Shown: piece by piece, positions 44,448 to 52,274 of the stretch
Layout of the letters: the number at the start of each line of letters is the position of its first letter
How positions within the stretch are numbered: position 1 is the stretch's first letter
Assembly (NCBI GenBank): GCA_030447725.1
Contig: JAUJOQ010000001.1
Coordinates: 842,823-906,822 of the forward strand
Length of the DNA: 64,000 nt
Source: Thermoleophilaceae bacterium
GTDB taxonomy: Bacteria; Actinomycetota; Thermoleophilia; Solirubrobacterales; Thermoleophilaceae
Reading direction: 5' to 3'
Made by a program: the position numbers and the translations under genes
The notes under the pieces: model-generated
Databases searched by the model: none
Told to the model about the DNA's origin: nothing
Seen by the model: only the letters and a program-made list of their open reading frames with translations

Positions 44448-45242
44448 ATGCGGCTCACCGTGCTCGGCAAGTCACCCTCCTGGCAGGACGCCGGGGGAGC
44501 CTGCTCCGGCTATCTGCTGCAGGAGGACGGCGCCTCTGTGCTGATCGACTGTGGCAATGGCGTGTTCTCGAAGCTGCGCCAGTTCGTGGACTACGTGGAC
44601 GTGGACGCCGTGGTGTTGTCGCATCTTCACGCCGATCACTTCCTCGACCTGGTGCCCTACTCCTACGCGCTCACCTACGCTCCGCGTCAGCAGCCGGTGC
44701 CGGTACCCCCGTGGCCCGGCACCGACCACCCCGCCCGCCCGCGCCTGATAGCGCCGCCCGGCGCGGCCGAGGTGTTTCGCCGCGTGGTCGGTGCGTGGGG
44801 CAGCGATGACCTGATCGAGAACGCCTTCCGGCTGGAGGAGTACGAGGAGAGCTCGACTCCCGAGGTCGGCCCTTTCCGGTTCCGGTTCAGGTCGGTGCCG
44901 CACTTCACGCAGACCTTCGCGATGGAGATCGTCTCGGCCGGCGGCGGCGGAACGCTGGCCTACGGCGCCGACTCGAGCCCGTCCGAGGACCTGATTGAGT
45001 TCGTGAAGGGCTGCGCGCTGCTCGTGATCGAGGCGACGCTGCCCCGGCCCGAGCGCACCGGGACGCGCGGGCACCTCACGCCCCAGGAAGCCGGTGAGCA
45101 CGCCCGCCTGGCGGGCGCTCGCCGAGTGGTGCTCACTCACATATCGGACGAGCTGGATGCCACTTGGGCGCGCAGGCAGGCCAGCGAGGCCTTCGGCGCT
45201 CCCGTCGAGGTCGCCTCCGAGGGATCCGTCTACGAGATCTGA
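44448..45242 (+). CDS. Metallo-beta-lactamase fold hydrolase, RNase Z-like
   Basis: 264 residues from an ATG. Zinc motif HLHADH in 'AVVLSHLHADHFLDLVPYSY', further ligands in 'VPHFTQTFAMEI', 'LAYGADSSPSED' and 'VLTHISDELD'. The order is that of the RNase Z/arylsulfatase-like branch. Exact substrate not evident; tRNA 3' processing is possible, but the exosite arm of RNase Z is not seen. Confidence 0.85.
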   Translation: MRLTVLGKSPSWQDAGGACSGYLLQEDGASVLIDCGNGVFSKLRQFVDYVDVDAVVLSHLHADHFLDLVPYSYALTYAPRQQPVPVPPWPGTDHPARPRLIAPPGAAEVFRRVVGAWGSDDLIENAFRLEEYEESSTPEVGPFRFRFRSVPHFTQTFAMEIVSAGGGGTLAYGADSSPSEDLIEFVKGCALLVIEATLPRPERTGTRGHLTPQEAGEHARLAGARRVVLTHISDELDATWARRQASEAFGAPVEVASEGSVYEI

Positions 45243-45284
45243 GCCGCGGGGATAGGCCCCGGTGGGCCCAGGTATCCTGCACCG

Positions 45285-45731
45285 GTGAGTCCAGACCGGG
45301 ATCTGTTCGCCAACTTCGACCGCATGCGGCGGGAGATCGACGAGCTGTTCGGCGACGCCTTCGAGCGCACCGGCTTTCGCGGCCGCGGGTTCTCACCCTC
45401 GGTCGACGTCTTCTATCAGGACGATCCGGCGCGGGCGGTGGTCAAGGTCGACCTGGCGGGCATCCTGATCGAAGACGTCGCACTGGAGATCCGCGGACGC
45501 CAGCTGCTGATCTCGGGCCAGCGCAGGGCCGCCGGACCCGAGGGGCGCCTGTTCCAGCAGATCGAGATCGAGCACGGTCCGTTTCGCCGCGCCGTGGAGC
45601 TGGGGGCCGACGTGGTGGCCGACCGCGCCCGGGCCAGCTACGAGGATGGCATGCTCCTGGTCGAGGTGCCGCTCGCACGGCGCGAGCAGGTGTCGCGCCG
45701 CGTGCCCATCGAGGAAGGCGGCGAGCGGTGA
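45285..45731 (+). CDS. Hsp20/alpha-crystallin family small heat-shock protein
   Basis: 148 residues from GTG 45285. The ACD core 'PARAVVKVDLAGILIEDVAL', 'QLLISGQRR' and the final 'YEDGMLLVEVPLARREQV' are clear. It holds unfolded proteins. The stop overlaps the lon start by four bases (GTGA), so holding and degradation of damaged proteins are expressed together. Confidence 0.92.
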   Translation: MSPDRDLFANFDRMRREIDELFGDAFERTGFRGRGFSPSVDVFYQDDPARAVVKVDLAGILIEDVALEIRGRQLLISGQRRAAGPEGRLFQQIEIEHGPFRRAVELGADVVADRARASYEDGMLLVEVPLARREQVSRRVPIEEGGER

Positions 45732-48217
45732 TCGAGATTCCCGCCGGCGACGGCCAGGCCCCGCAGGAGGTGCCGGTGGCCACCACGCTGCCCGAGAGCC
45801 TTCCGGTGCTTCCGCTCAAGGACAGCGTGCCCTTCCCGGACACGCTCACCCCGCTCGCGGTCGGCCAGGAACGGTCGGTCAAGCTGATCAACGACGTGCT
45901 CGGCGGCAACCGGATGCTGGTGATGGTGGCTTCCCGCAACGGAGACATAGACAACCCCGGCCCCGACGAGCTCTATGGCGTCGGCGTCGCCGGCACGGTC
46001 GCGCGGATGATCAAGGTGCCCGACGGCACGCTGCGCATCCTCGTGCACGGCTCCCAGCGCGTGAGGCTCGAGAAGTTTGTGAGCACCGACCCCTACCTGG
46101 TCGCGCGTATCTGCGAGCTGCCGGACGAGAAGACCGACTCCCCTGAGATAGAGGCGCTGTTTCGCAACGTGCAGAGCACGTTCTCGATGATCATCGAGCA
46201 GGTTCCCTACCTGCCTGAGGAACTGCAACTGGCGGTGGCCAACCTGGAGGATCCGGGCGAGCTCGCGCACATGATCGCCGGGGCGCTGCGGATCAAGACC
46301 GAGGAGCGCCAGGAGCTGCTGGAGGAGCTCCATCTCGGCAAGCGGCTGCGCCGCCTGTCGGAGCTGCTGGCCCGCGAGCTTGAGCTGATCTCCATCGGAT
46401 CGAAGATCCAGTCGCAGGTCGCCTCTGAGATCGACCGGGGGCAGCGCGAGTTCTACCTGCGCCAGCAGCTGAAGGCGATCCAGGAGGAGCTGGGCGAGGT
46501 CGACGAGCAGGAGGCCGAGACCCAGGAGCTGCGCGAGCAGGTGGAGGCGGCCAACCTCCCGGAGATCGCGCTCAAGCAGGTCGAACGCGAGTTGCAGCGC
46601 TTCGAGCGTCTGCCGCCGCAGGCGGCCGAGCACGGTGTGATCCGCGGCTACATCGAGTGGATCGTCTCCCTGCCGTGGTCGAAGGCCACCGACGACCACC
46701 TCGACCTCGGGGAGGCCCACGCGACCCTGGACCGCGACCACTACGACATGGAGAAGGTGAAGGACCGGATACTCGAGTTTCTGGCGGTGCGCAAGCTCAA
46801 GCCCGACGCGCGCAGCTCCATCCTCTGCTTCGCCGGTCCTCCGGGCGTGGGCAAGACCTCGCTCGGCAAGTCGATAGCCGCCTCGATGGGCCGCGAGTTT
46901 CAGCGGATATCGGTCGGCGGCGTGCGCGATGAGTCCGAGATCCGCGGTCATCGCCGCACCTACATCGGAGCGATGCCGGGCACGATCCTCCGGGCGATGC
47001 GCGACGCCGGAGCCAACAACCCGGTGCTGATGATCGACGAGATCGACAAGATGGGGGCCGACTTCCGCGGCGACCCGTCGAGCGCGATGCTCGAGGTGCT
47101 CGACCCCGAGCAGAACTCGAGCTTCCGTGACCACTATCTCGACCTGCCGTTCGATCTCTCGCGCGTGCTCTTCATCACCACGGCCAACCAGCTCGAACCG
47201 ATCCCCGCGCCGCTGCTCGACCGGATGGAGGTGATTCAGCTCGCCGGGTACACGGAGCAGGAAAAGCTCGAGATCGCCAAGCGCTATCTCGTGCCGCGTC
47301 AGATCTCACAGAACGGACTCGGTCGCTCGAAGATCGAGTTCACCGACGACGCGCTGCGCGAGGTGATCGAGGGCTACACGCGCGAGGCGGGCGTCCGCAA
47401 TCTCGAGCGCGAGATAGGAGCGATCTGTCGCAAGGTGGCGCGCGAGTTCGCCGAGGGCAAGCGGCGCTCCAAGCGCACCGTCCGGCCAAGGATCGTGACC
47501 GAGCTGCTCGGCCGCCGGCGCGTGCAGCCAGAGGTGGGCCGGCGCACCGGCGAGCCCGGCGTGGCCACCGGCCTGGCCTGGACGCCAGCCGGCGGCGACG
47601 TGCTGTTCGTGGAGGCGACAGCCTTCCCGGGCGAGGGCAAGCTGCAGATAACCGGACAGCTCGGCGACGTGATGAAGGAGTCGGCGGCAGCGGCTCTCTC
47701 CTATGTCAAGCACACCGTCACGTCGCTGGGTCACGACGTGCCCGAGGACTGGTTTCGCAAGAACGACGTGCACCTGCACGTGCCCGCCGGGGCCATCCCC
47801 AAGGACGGCCCCAGCGCGGGCATAACGATGGCCACGGCGCTCACCTCGCTGGTCACCGGTCGCCCGGTGCGCTCGGACACGGCTATGACCGGGGAGATAA
47901 CCCTCAAGGGACTGGTGCTGCCGATCGGGGGGCTCAAGGAGAAGGCGCTGGCCGCCCAGCGAGCGGGGATCACGCGGGTGATCGCGCCCAAGCGCAACGA
48001 GCCGGACGTCGAGGACTTCCCGGACAACCTCACGGACGGGATGGAGTTCCTGTTCCTGGAGTCCGCGGGTGATGTGCTCGCCGAGGCATTGGAGGCGCCC
48101 GGCGGGCGGGCGACGAAGCCCGCTAGGCGAGCTCCCAAGGGTGGCCGGCGGGCGCGTGACCGAACCCGGGAGCCGGTGGCTGCGGTCGACGGTGTCTCAC
48201 AGGCGAAACCCGGGTAG
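45728..48217 (+). CDS. lon: ATP-dependent Lon protease
   Basis: 829 residues from GTG 45728; longer upstream readings cross the hsp20 gene and are rejected. N-terminal substrate domain '[20 protein letters not shown]', Walker A '[20 protein letters not shown]', Walker B '[19 protein letters not shown]', and the Ser/Lys dyad: Ser696 in '[17 protein letters not shown]' and Lys739 in '[14 protein letters not shown]', 43 residues apart as in E. coli. A basic tail of about 35 residues follows the protease domain. Confidence 0.97.
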   Translation: MIEIPAGDGQAPQEVPVATTLPESLPVLPLKDSVPFPDTLTPLAVGQERSVKLINDVLGGNRMLVMVASRNGDIDNPGPDELYGVGVAGTVARMIKVPDGTLRILVHGSQRVRLEKFVSTDPYLVARICELPDEKTDSPEIEALFRNVQSTFSMIIEQVPYLPEELQLAVANLEDPGELAHMIAGALRIKTEERQELLEELHLGKRLRRLSELLARELELISIGSKIQSQVASEIDRGQREFYLRQQLKAIQEELGEVDEQEAETQELREQVEAANLPEIALKQVERELQRFERLPPQAAEHGVIRGYIEWIVSLPWSKATDDHLDLGEAHATLDRDHYDMEKVKDRILEFLAVRKLKPDARSSILCFAGPPGVGKTSLGKSIAASMGREFQRISVGGVRDESEIRGHRRTYIGAMPGTILRAMRDAGANNPVLMIDEIDKMGADFRGDPSSAMLEVLDPEQNSSFRDHYLDLPFDLSRVLFITTANQLEPIPAPLLDRMEVIQLAGYTEQEKLEIAKRYLVPRQISQNGLGRSKIEFTDDALREVIEGYTREAGVRNLEREIGAICRKVAREFAEGKRRSKRTVRPRIVTELLGRRRVQPEVGRRTGEPGVATGLAWTPAGGDVLFVEATAFPGEGKLQITGQLGDVMKESAAAALSYVKHTVTSLGHDVPEDWFRKNDVHLHVPAGAIPKDGPSAGITMATALTSLVTGRPVRSDTAMTGEITLKGLVLPIGGLKEKALAAQRAGITRVIAPKRNEPDVEDFPDNLTDGMEFLFLESAGDVLAEALEAPGGRATKPARRAPKGGRRARDRTREPVAAVDGVSQAKPG

Positions 48218-48259
48218 GGTTACGAGGCAAGCGGATCGAGAGCGGAACGAGGAGAGCTT

Positions 48260-48715
48260 ATGGCAGCCAAGAAGAAGGCCGCAAAGGCTGGAACCGGAGC
48301 GGTCGCCGCAGGTCAAGCCGCCCGCAACAACCCATACGTGCGGCGCCTGGTCGAGGACGACGAGCTGCGCGAGAACCTGCGAACGGCCTACGAGTCCGCG
48401 CGCAAGGCGTACGGGCGCATGAACGGCAAGACGCCGCAGAAGGCGCTCGAGAACAAGAAGGTGCAGCGAGACCTCAAGGAGGCGGCGACCTCGCTCAAGA
48501 ACGCGGCCGACGCCCTGCGCGAGCCCAAGAAGAAGAAGCGGAGCCGGGGCAAGGGTCTGATCGGCGTCGCGGTAGTCGGCGGCATCGCGGCCATCGCGCT
48601 CAGCGAGGGCCTGCGCAAGAAGGTGCTCGACGCGATGTTCGGAGCCGAGGAGGAGTTCGAGTACACCTCGACCACCACCCCGGAGCCGGCTTCGTCGGAG
48701 CCCGTAGGCGCGTAG
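48260..48715 (+). CDS. Lys-rich membrane-associated hypothetical protein
   Basis: 151 residues from an ATG after AGGAGAGCTT. N terminus Lys/Ala-rich, helical middle ('LRENLRTAYESARKAYGRMN'), one hydrophobic segment at about 98-115 ('GLIGVAVVGGIAAIALSEGL') and an acidic end. Such proteins are common in Actinobacteria; no function known. Confidence 0.7.
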   Translation: MAAKKKAAKAGTGAVAAGQAARNNPYVRRLVEDDELRENLRTAYESARKAYGRMNGKTPQKALENKKVQRDLKEAATSLKNAADALREPKKKKRSRGKGLIGVAVVGGIAAIALSEGLRKKVLDAMFGAEEEFEYTSTTTPEPASSEPVGA

Positions 48716-48736
48716 TCCTCCGCGCATATGGCCTTC

Positions 48737-48762
48737 GAGAGGCGCCCGTGTGGGCGCCTCTC
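48737..48762. terminator. Hairpin terminator after the Lys-rich gene
   Basis: 11-bp perfect stem GAGAGGCGCCC/GGGCGCCTCTC with a GTGT loop, 21 bases after the stop. No T-run follows. Confidence 0.65.
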
Positions 48763-48869
48763 TGCGTTGCAGGGTCTGTGACGTAACTCACACATATGTC
48801 ATCTAAGTATGTAACCTGAGAACCCGCATGGCAAGCGGGCTTGACAGCTACCTCTATCCTCAGAGACAA

Positions 48870-48899
48870 GAGCCGGCCCCGCGCTAACGGGACCGGCTC
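48870..48899 (-). terminator. Hairpin terminator downstream of the DUF5343-like gene
   Basis: GAGCCGGCCCC (48870-48880) pairs with GGGACCGGCTC (48889-48899) apart from a G-T pair; on the minus strand a T-containing tail follows. It closes the passenger gene that ends at 49060. The remaining left end of the element (48900-49059) holds no gene. Confidence 0.6.
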
Positions 48900-49059
48900 C
48901 GGGAGTGGGCCGAGTCAGAGGCTCCCTTTGACTCGGTTCGCTCTCCGCCATCGCGCTATCAAGCCCAGCGCGAAGGGCTATGGGACGCAGCAGGAAGCTT
49001 TGCGCTACGCCCCGGTGGTACTCAAGATCATGTTTGACTCCGTGTGGGGGACCGAGGTC

Positions 49060-49809
49060 TCATGCGCGTTCCTCCGCCGGGATCTCGTCTTGCTGGACGG
49101 CATCCCCTTCGGGTCGCGTGTAGATCAGGTTGAACGTGGCCTGTGCGTACGCAAACCAAGCCTTGCGCTCAGCACTAGGGAACTCGGGCTTGGCCCCATC
49201 CTCATCGAACGTAGGCAGCGACTGGACGAGGGTGACGATGGCCGGATGCAGTCCTTCGTACGGGTCCTGACCTCGGTCGTCCCCGCGCCCCCCGTTGTCG
49301 CCGGGCGGCGGAGTGACCTTCCGCGTCGTTCGTCGCACAGCCCTCCGGCCTCCGGCGCCAGGCCGCGTGGTCTTGAATCGAGGGCTCAGCGGAATCTCCG
49401 CCTGGCGTGCGGCGCTTAGGTAGAACGCGATGGCCTTCCGGACGGTGTCCCCCTCTATCCCGAACTCCCGGAATTGGTCTGTGAGCTGTTGCTGCGTTGC
49501 CCCCGTGCCAAGCGCGATTACGTCGGCGTAGTTCTCCTGCAGAATCTGCTTGTAGATCGCTGGTCGTCTCTCTGCTTGCCCGACGAGGGCTCGAAGACGA
49601 TCAGTGGGCGCGTCATTCGCGTCGATCAGCCCAAATGCGCGTGCCGCTCGAAGGAACTGGCTTTGGTCCCCGCCGGAACGGGAGGCAAGGACGGAACGGT
49701 CGATCTGGTCCGGAATGCCGACCGCAGCGAGCTGGTCGAGAATGCCTTCGAAGGTGGCCCAAGACATGTAGGGCGGCTGGAATGGAACGTTGTCTGCGTC
49801 AGTGGCCAT
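49060..49809 (-). CDS. DUF5343-like passenger protein
   Basis: 249 residues from ATG 49809 after GGGAG; an in-frame codon at 49836 is also possible. 'VPFQPPYMSWATFEGILDQL' and 'LRAARAFGLIDANDAPTDRL' followed by 'FYLSAARQAEIPLSPRF' fit DUF5343, a helical DNA- or defence-associated family found on mobile elements. A basic Gly/Arg stretch (about 155-185) may contact nucleic acid. Its role in the transposon is unknown. Confidence 0.7.
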   Translation of the reverse strand: MATDADNVPFQPPYMSWATFEGILDQLAAVGIPDQIDRSVLASRSGGDQSQFLRAARAFGLIDANDAPTDRLRALVGQAERRPAIYKQILQENYADVIALGTGATQQQLTDQFREFGIEGDTVRKAIAFYLSAARQAEIPLSPRFKTTRPGAGGRRAVRRTTRKVTPPPGDNGGRGDDRGQDPYEGLHPAIVTLVQSLPTFDEDGAKPEFPSAERKAWFAYAQATFNLIYTRPEGDAVQQDEIPAEERA

Positions 49810-49927
49810 AGTGGCAACTCCCTGGTTGATCGGCAACTAGTGGCACGATACCAGAGTCCATGCCACTTGGGCGGATTTCCTTAGATCAATCTTTGGCGAT
49901 CCGAGTGGCAGACCTTACGCTCGCCCT

Positions 49928-50149
49928 ATGGAACCCATTGAGAAGGGCACTCAGATCGAAGTGACGGACGCTTTGGGCAGGCGCTTCTCAAAGCGAGCCC
50001 TCACGGGTATCAACCGGGGCGGGGACTTCGAAAGCGTCTGGGCGTGCAGCGAAGAGGAATGGAGCGCAGCGGAAGCCGAGGGGCGTGACCCTGAGCCTGA
50101 GCTATTCCCTTGGCCGGTTCGGTCGATCCGGATTCTCGAGATCGCTTGA
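49928..50149 (+). CDS. Small passenger protein, hypothetical
   Basis: 73 residues, acidic C terminus, start ATG 49928. 'GTQIEVTDALGRRFSKRALT' and 'VWACSEEEWSAA' suggest a small beta domain. Divergent from the DUF5343-like gene. Its stop overlaps the next gene (TGATG). Confidence 0.55.
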   Translation: MEPIEKGTQIEVTDALGRRFSKRALTGINRGGDFESVWACSEEEWSAAEAEGRDPEPELFPWPVRSIRILEIA

Positions 50150-50292
50150 TGGCGCGGAAGGCCTCTCGTAAGCAGGTCACCCAGCCCAAGAAGGGCAAGC
50201 CGGTAGAGATCCCGGTGCCTAAGCGCGAAGACTTCGAGAAACTACTCAAGAAGGCGGCCGCGAAGCCTGAGCCTCGACGCAGCGGCAACTAA
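50149..50292 (+). CDS. Tiny Lys-rich passenger protein
   Basis: 47 residues starting in a TGATG overlap with the gene before it. Very basic ('ARKASRKQVTQPKKGKPVEI'), ends 'PEPRRSGN'. Coupled translation supports it as real; no family. Confidence 0.5.
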   Translation: MARKASRKQVTQPKKGKPVEIPVPKREDFEKLLKKAAAKPEPRRSGN

Positions 50293-50344
50293 GCATCGCT
50301 TAGGTAGGTTTGCGCACTCAGCGCATGTAGTCTCGTGGCCGTCC

Positions 50345-50899
50345 ATGGTCGATGTGCGGGAGAAGGGCAGTAAGACCACGGTCACGGTCACGTGTTGGCC
50401 AGCGGAAGACGCTGAGTGGTACGTCACGTCGAGCAACGTCGCCGCGCCTTCGAACCGCGATGCTCAGATCGAATGGCTGGACCGCGATAAGGATCTGATC
50501 TCGAAGCGACTGCAGTCTGGAGGCAGGGATAAAGGCCGAGTGTTGTATGTCTGGGAGGACCGGTGGTTCCAAGGCCGACCTCTCGTTGCCGTTCTCTTGA
50601 TCCACGTGGAAGGCGGGAGGTTGCAGGCGTCCCATATCAAGGTTTGCGCGGAGTACAAGACCAATCTACGCAAGGCAGTGCTGGTGACCGACGTTCTTTT
50701 GTCTTGTATGGCGGAGGTCGTGAGAGAGGCTGGGCAACCGGACGGGTGCTTTGACTGGCTCTTTGACAACGAATCGGCTGCCGCAGACGCCAAGAACCGG
50801 TGGGGCCAGAGCCGGAAAACTCAGATCAAGAGCCCGAAGGGAAAGGGACGCGGCCGCAGGCAGCGCCAGCAGGTTGCGCTTGAGATTTGCCCGGGCTAG
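50345..50899 (+). CDS. Passenger protein of unknown function
   Basis: 184 residues from ATG 50345. Mixed alpha/beta sequence with 'WYVTSSNVAAPSNRDAQIEW' and 'GCFDWLFDNESAAADAKNRW', and a basic tail 'KGKGRGRRQRQQ'. No family recognised. It ends four bases inside the convergent gene. Confidence 0.55.
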   Translation: MVDVREKGSKTTVTVTCWPAEDAEWYVTSSNVAAPSNRDAQIEWLDRDKDLISKRLQSGGRDKGRVLYVWEDRWFQGRPLVAVLLIHVEGGRLQASHIKVCAEYKTNLRKAVLVTDVLLSCMAEVVREAGQPDGCFDWLFDNESAAADAKNRWGQSRKTQIKSPKGKGRGRRQRQQVALEICPG

Positions 50900-51078
50900 A
50901 GGTAGCTGGGCGCCGATGCTCCGGGCGCCTCGTTCTCAACCGAGTAGCGATCCGCCGCACGCAGCGACTCGGCGTAGGGCCTCGGAAGCTGCTCAGCCAT
51001 GCGGTCTACCCGCTGATCAGGGTCAGCCTTGGTATCCGGCTTCTCTATGACGTTCTTAATGAGCGTCAGAGGATTCAT
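50896..51078 (-). CDS. Small passenger protein between payload and transposase
   Basis: 60 residues from ATG 51078 (51096 is an alternative). 'LIKNVIEKPDTKADPDQRVD' and 'PRPYAESLRAADRYS'. Plausible but short; no family. Confidence 0.4.
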   Translation of the reverse strand: MNPLTLIKNVIEKPDTKADPDQRVDRMAEQLPRPYAESLRAADRYSVENEAPGASAPSYL

Positions 51079-51204
51079 CCATCGCAACACTAACACAGCC
51101 TCTTCTGGGAATACCCCGCGTTTCCTCCTAGGAAACAGCTTGGGAACCTATCGGCTGCGGCCCGAAGTTCTTTGAGTAGTTCTTCGTTTTGGCGCGGCGG
51201 CGGT

Positions 51205-52143
51205 CTAGTTCCGCTCTGCCGCTCGTACCAGTAGCTGCTCGAACATCGAACCGCGTTGGTACCGCGCGTTGTAACGCCAGGCGTACTCGTTTAGATAGGA
51301 CTGGAGGTAGGCGGGCGAGACCTCCTTGTAGGCCCCCCGCATCCCGGTCTTGAGGTTGCCGAAGAACCCTTCGATTGTGTTCGTGTAGATGTCCCCGTCC
51401 ACGTAGAGGCCGGCCGAATGGTTGATGATCCGATGGTCGATGTACTCGCGCTTGAGCGACTTGTACGGCTTCCAGTCGTCCGTGTAGAGGATCGTGCTGG
51501 GGTTGACGTTCGCCTTCACGGCTCTACTAAGCGGGACGCCGCGACGGGAAGCAATCACGCGGGCACGGACACGGCCACCGCGCTCGACCATCCCCAGCAC
51601 AGTCGCCTTGCGCTCACGGAAGGCGGCGGCCTCCTTGGCGGTCAGTTTCGGCCCACGGGGCTTGCCACCCCACGAAGTCTCGTCAACCGCAACGTCGCCC
51701 GACAGGGGCTCGTCGCCTTCATCGGTCATCAACTCGGTTCGGATTTTCTTCATCATCCGGTGCGCGGTCTTGTAGCCCACGCCCAGCTCGCGCTCCAGCT
51801 GCTTGGCGGAGATCCCGCAGCGAGTGCTGGCCATGAGGTACATGGCGTAGAACCAAAACTGTAGAGAGGTCGTGGACTTCTCAAAGATCGTGCCCTTCAT
51901 CGGGTGGACGTGAAGGCCGCAGGAATCGCAGGTGTACGAGGCCCGCGTCTTGGTGCGGTGGAACTTCCGCTCGCGCTCGCAGCGCGGGCATTGAGCGTGG
52001 TGGCCGTCCGGTGCGTACCGCTCGCGCCAGAGCCGGTCTAGGCAGGCGGCATCGTCGGGGTACTCGCGCATGAACTCCATGAGCGAGTAGTCCGAAGCAG
52101 AGGACCGTGAGCGGGTCGGGTTGTTCCTGTCGGATGCGGCCAT
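51205..52143 (-). CDS. IS1595 family (ISXO2-like) transposase
   Basis: 312 residues from ATG 52143. Zinc ribbon 'CPRCERERKFHR' with 'YTCDSCGLHVHP'; catalytic residues in 'GDVAVDETSWGGKPRG', 'ILYTDDWKPYKSL' with 'IINHSAGLYVDG' and 'NTIEGFFGNLKTGMRG'. It is complete, so the element could still move. The start lies 35 bases from the right end, with a promoter inside the terminal repeat likely. Confidence 0.95.
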   Translation of the reverse strand: MAASDRNNPTRSRSSASDYSLMEFMREYPDDAACLDRLWRERYAPDGHHAQCPRCERERKFHRTKTRASYTCDSCGLHVHPMKGTIFEKSTTSLQFWFYAMYLMASTRCGISAKQLERELGVGYKTAHRMMKKIRTELMTDEGDEPLSGDVAVDETSWGGKPRGPKLTAKEAAAFRERKATVLGMVERGGRVRARVIASRRGVPLSRAVKANVNPSTILYTDDWKPYKSLKREYIDHRIINHSAGLYVDGDIYTNTIEGFFGNLKTGMRGAYKEVSPAYLQSYLNEYAWRYNARYQRGSMFEQLLVRAAERN

Positions 52144-52274
52144 GCCCACAGTATACATACTCTGACGACATATGTGTGACGTAACTCACAGTTTCTCCCG
52201 GGCCGGATCCGGTTCAATGGCCTCAACTGGCTGGCTGGCCAGGAGCCGTTTCTCACTCTGCACAGGAGAGGCCC

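Larger units (their letters stand above)
48789..52178. mobile_element. IS1595-type transposon, 3390 bp, with passenger genes
   Basis: Ends are inverted repeats: the left starts CACACATATGTCATCTAAGT and the right, read on the minus strand, CACACATATGTCGTCAGAGT, alike over about 30 bases. Both are bordered by ACGTAACT (48781-48788 and 52179-52186), an 8-bp target duplication as expected for IS1595. Inside are the transposase at the right end and five passenger genes. The unit separates the Lys-rich gene and an MMPL transporter, and it ends 97 bases before the transporter start. Known IS1595 elements with passengers exist. Confidence 0.93.

Noticed and set aside
45164-45727. Upstream extension of Lon
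   Set aside because: It runs through hsp20 in another frame; GTG 45728 in the GTGA overlap gives the normal Lon N terminus.
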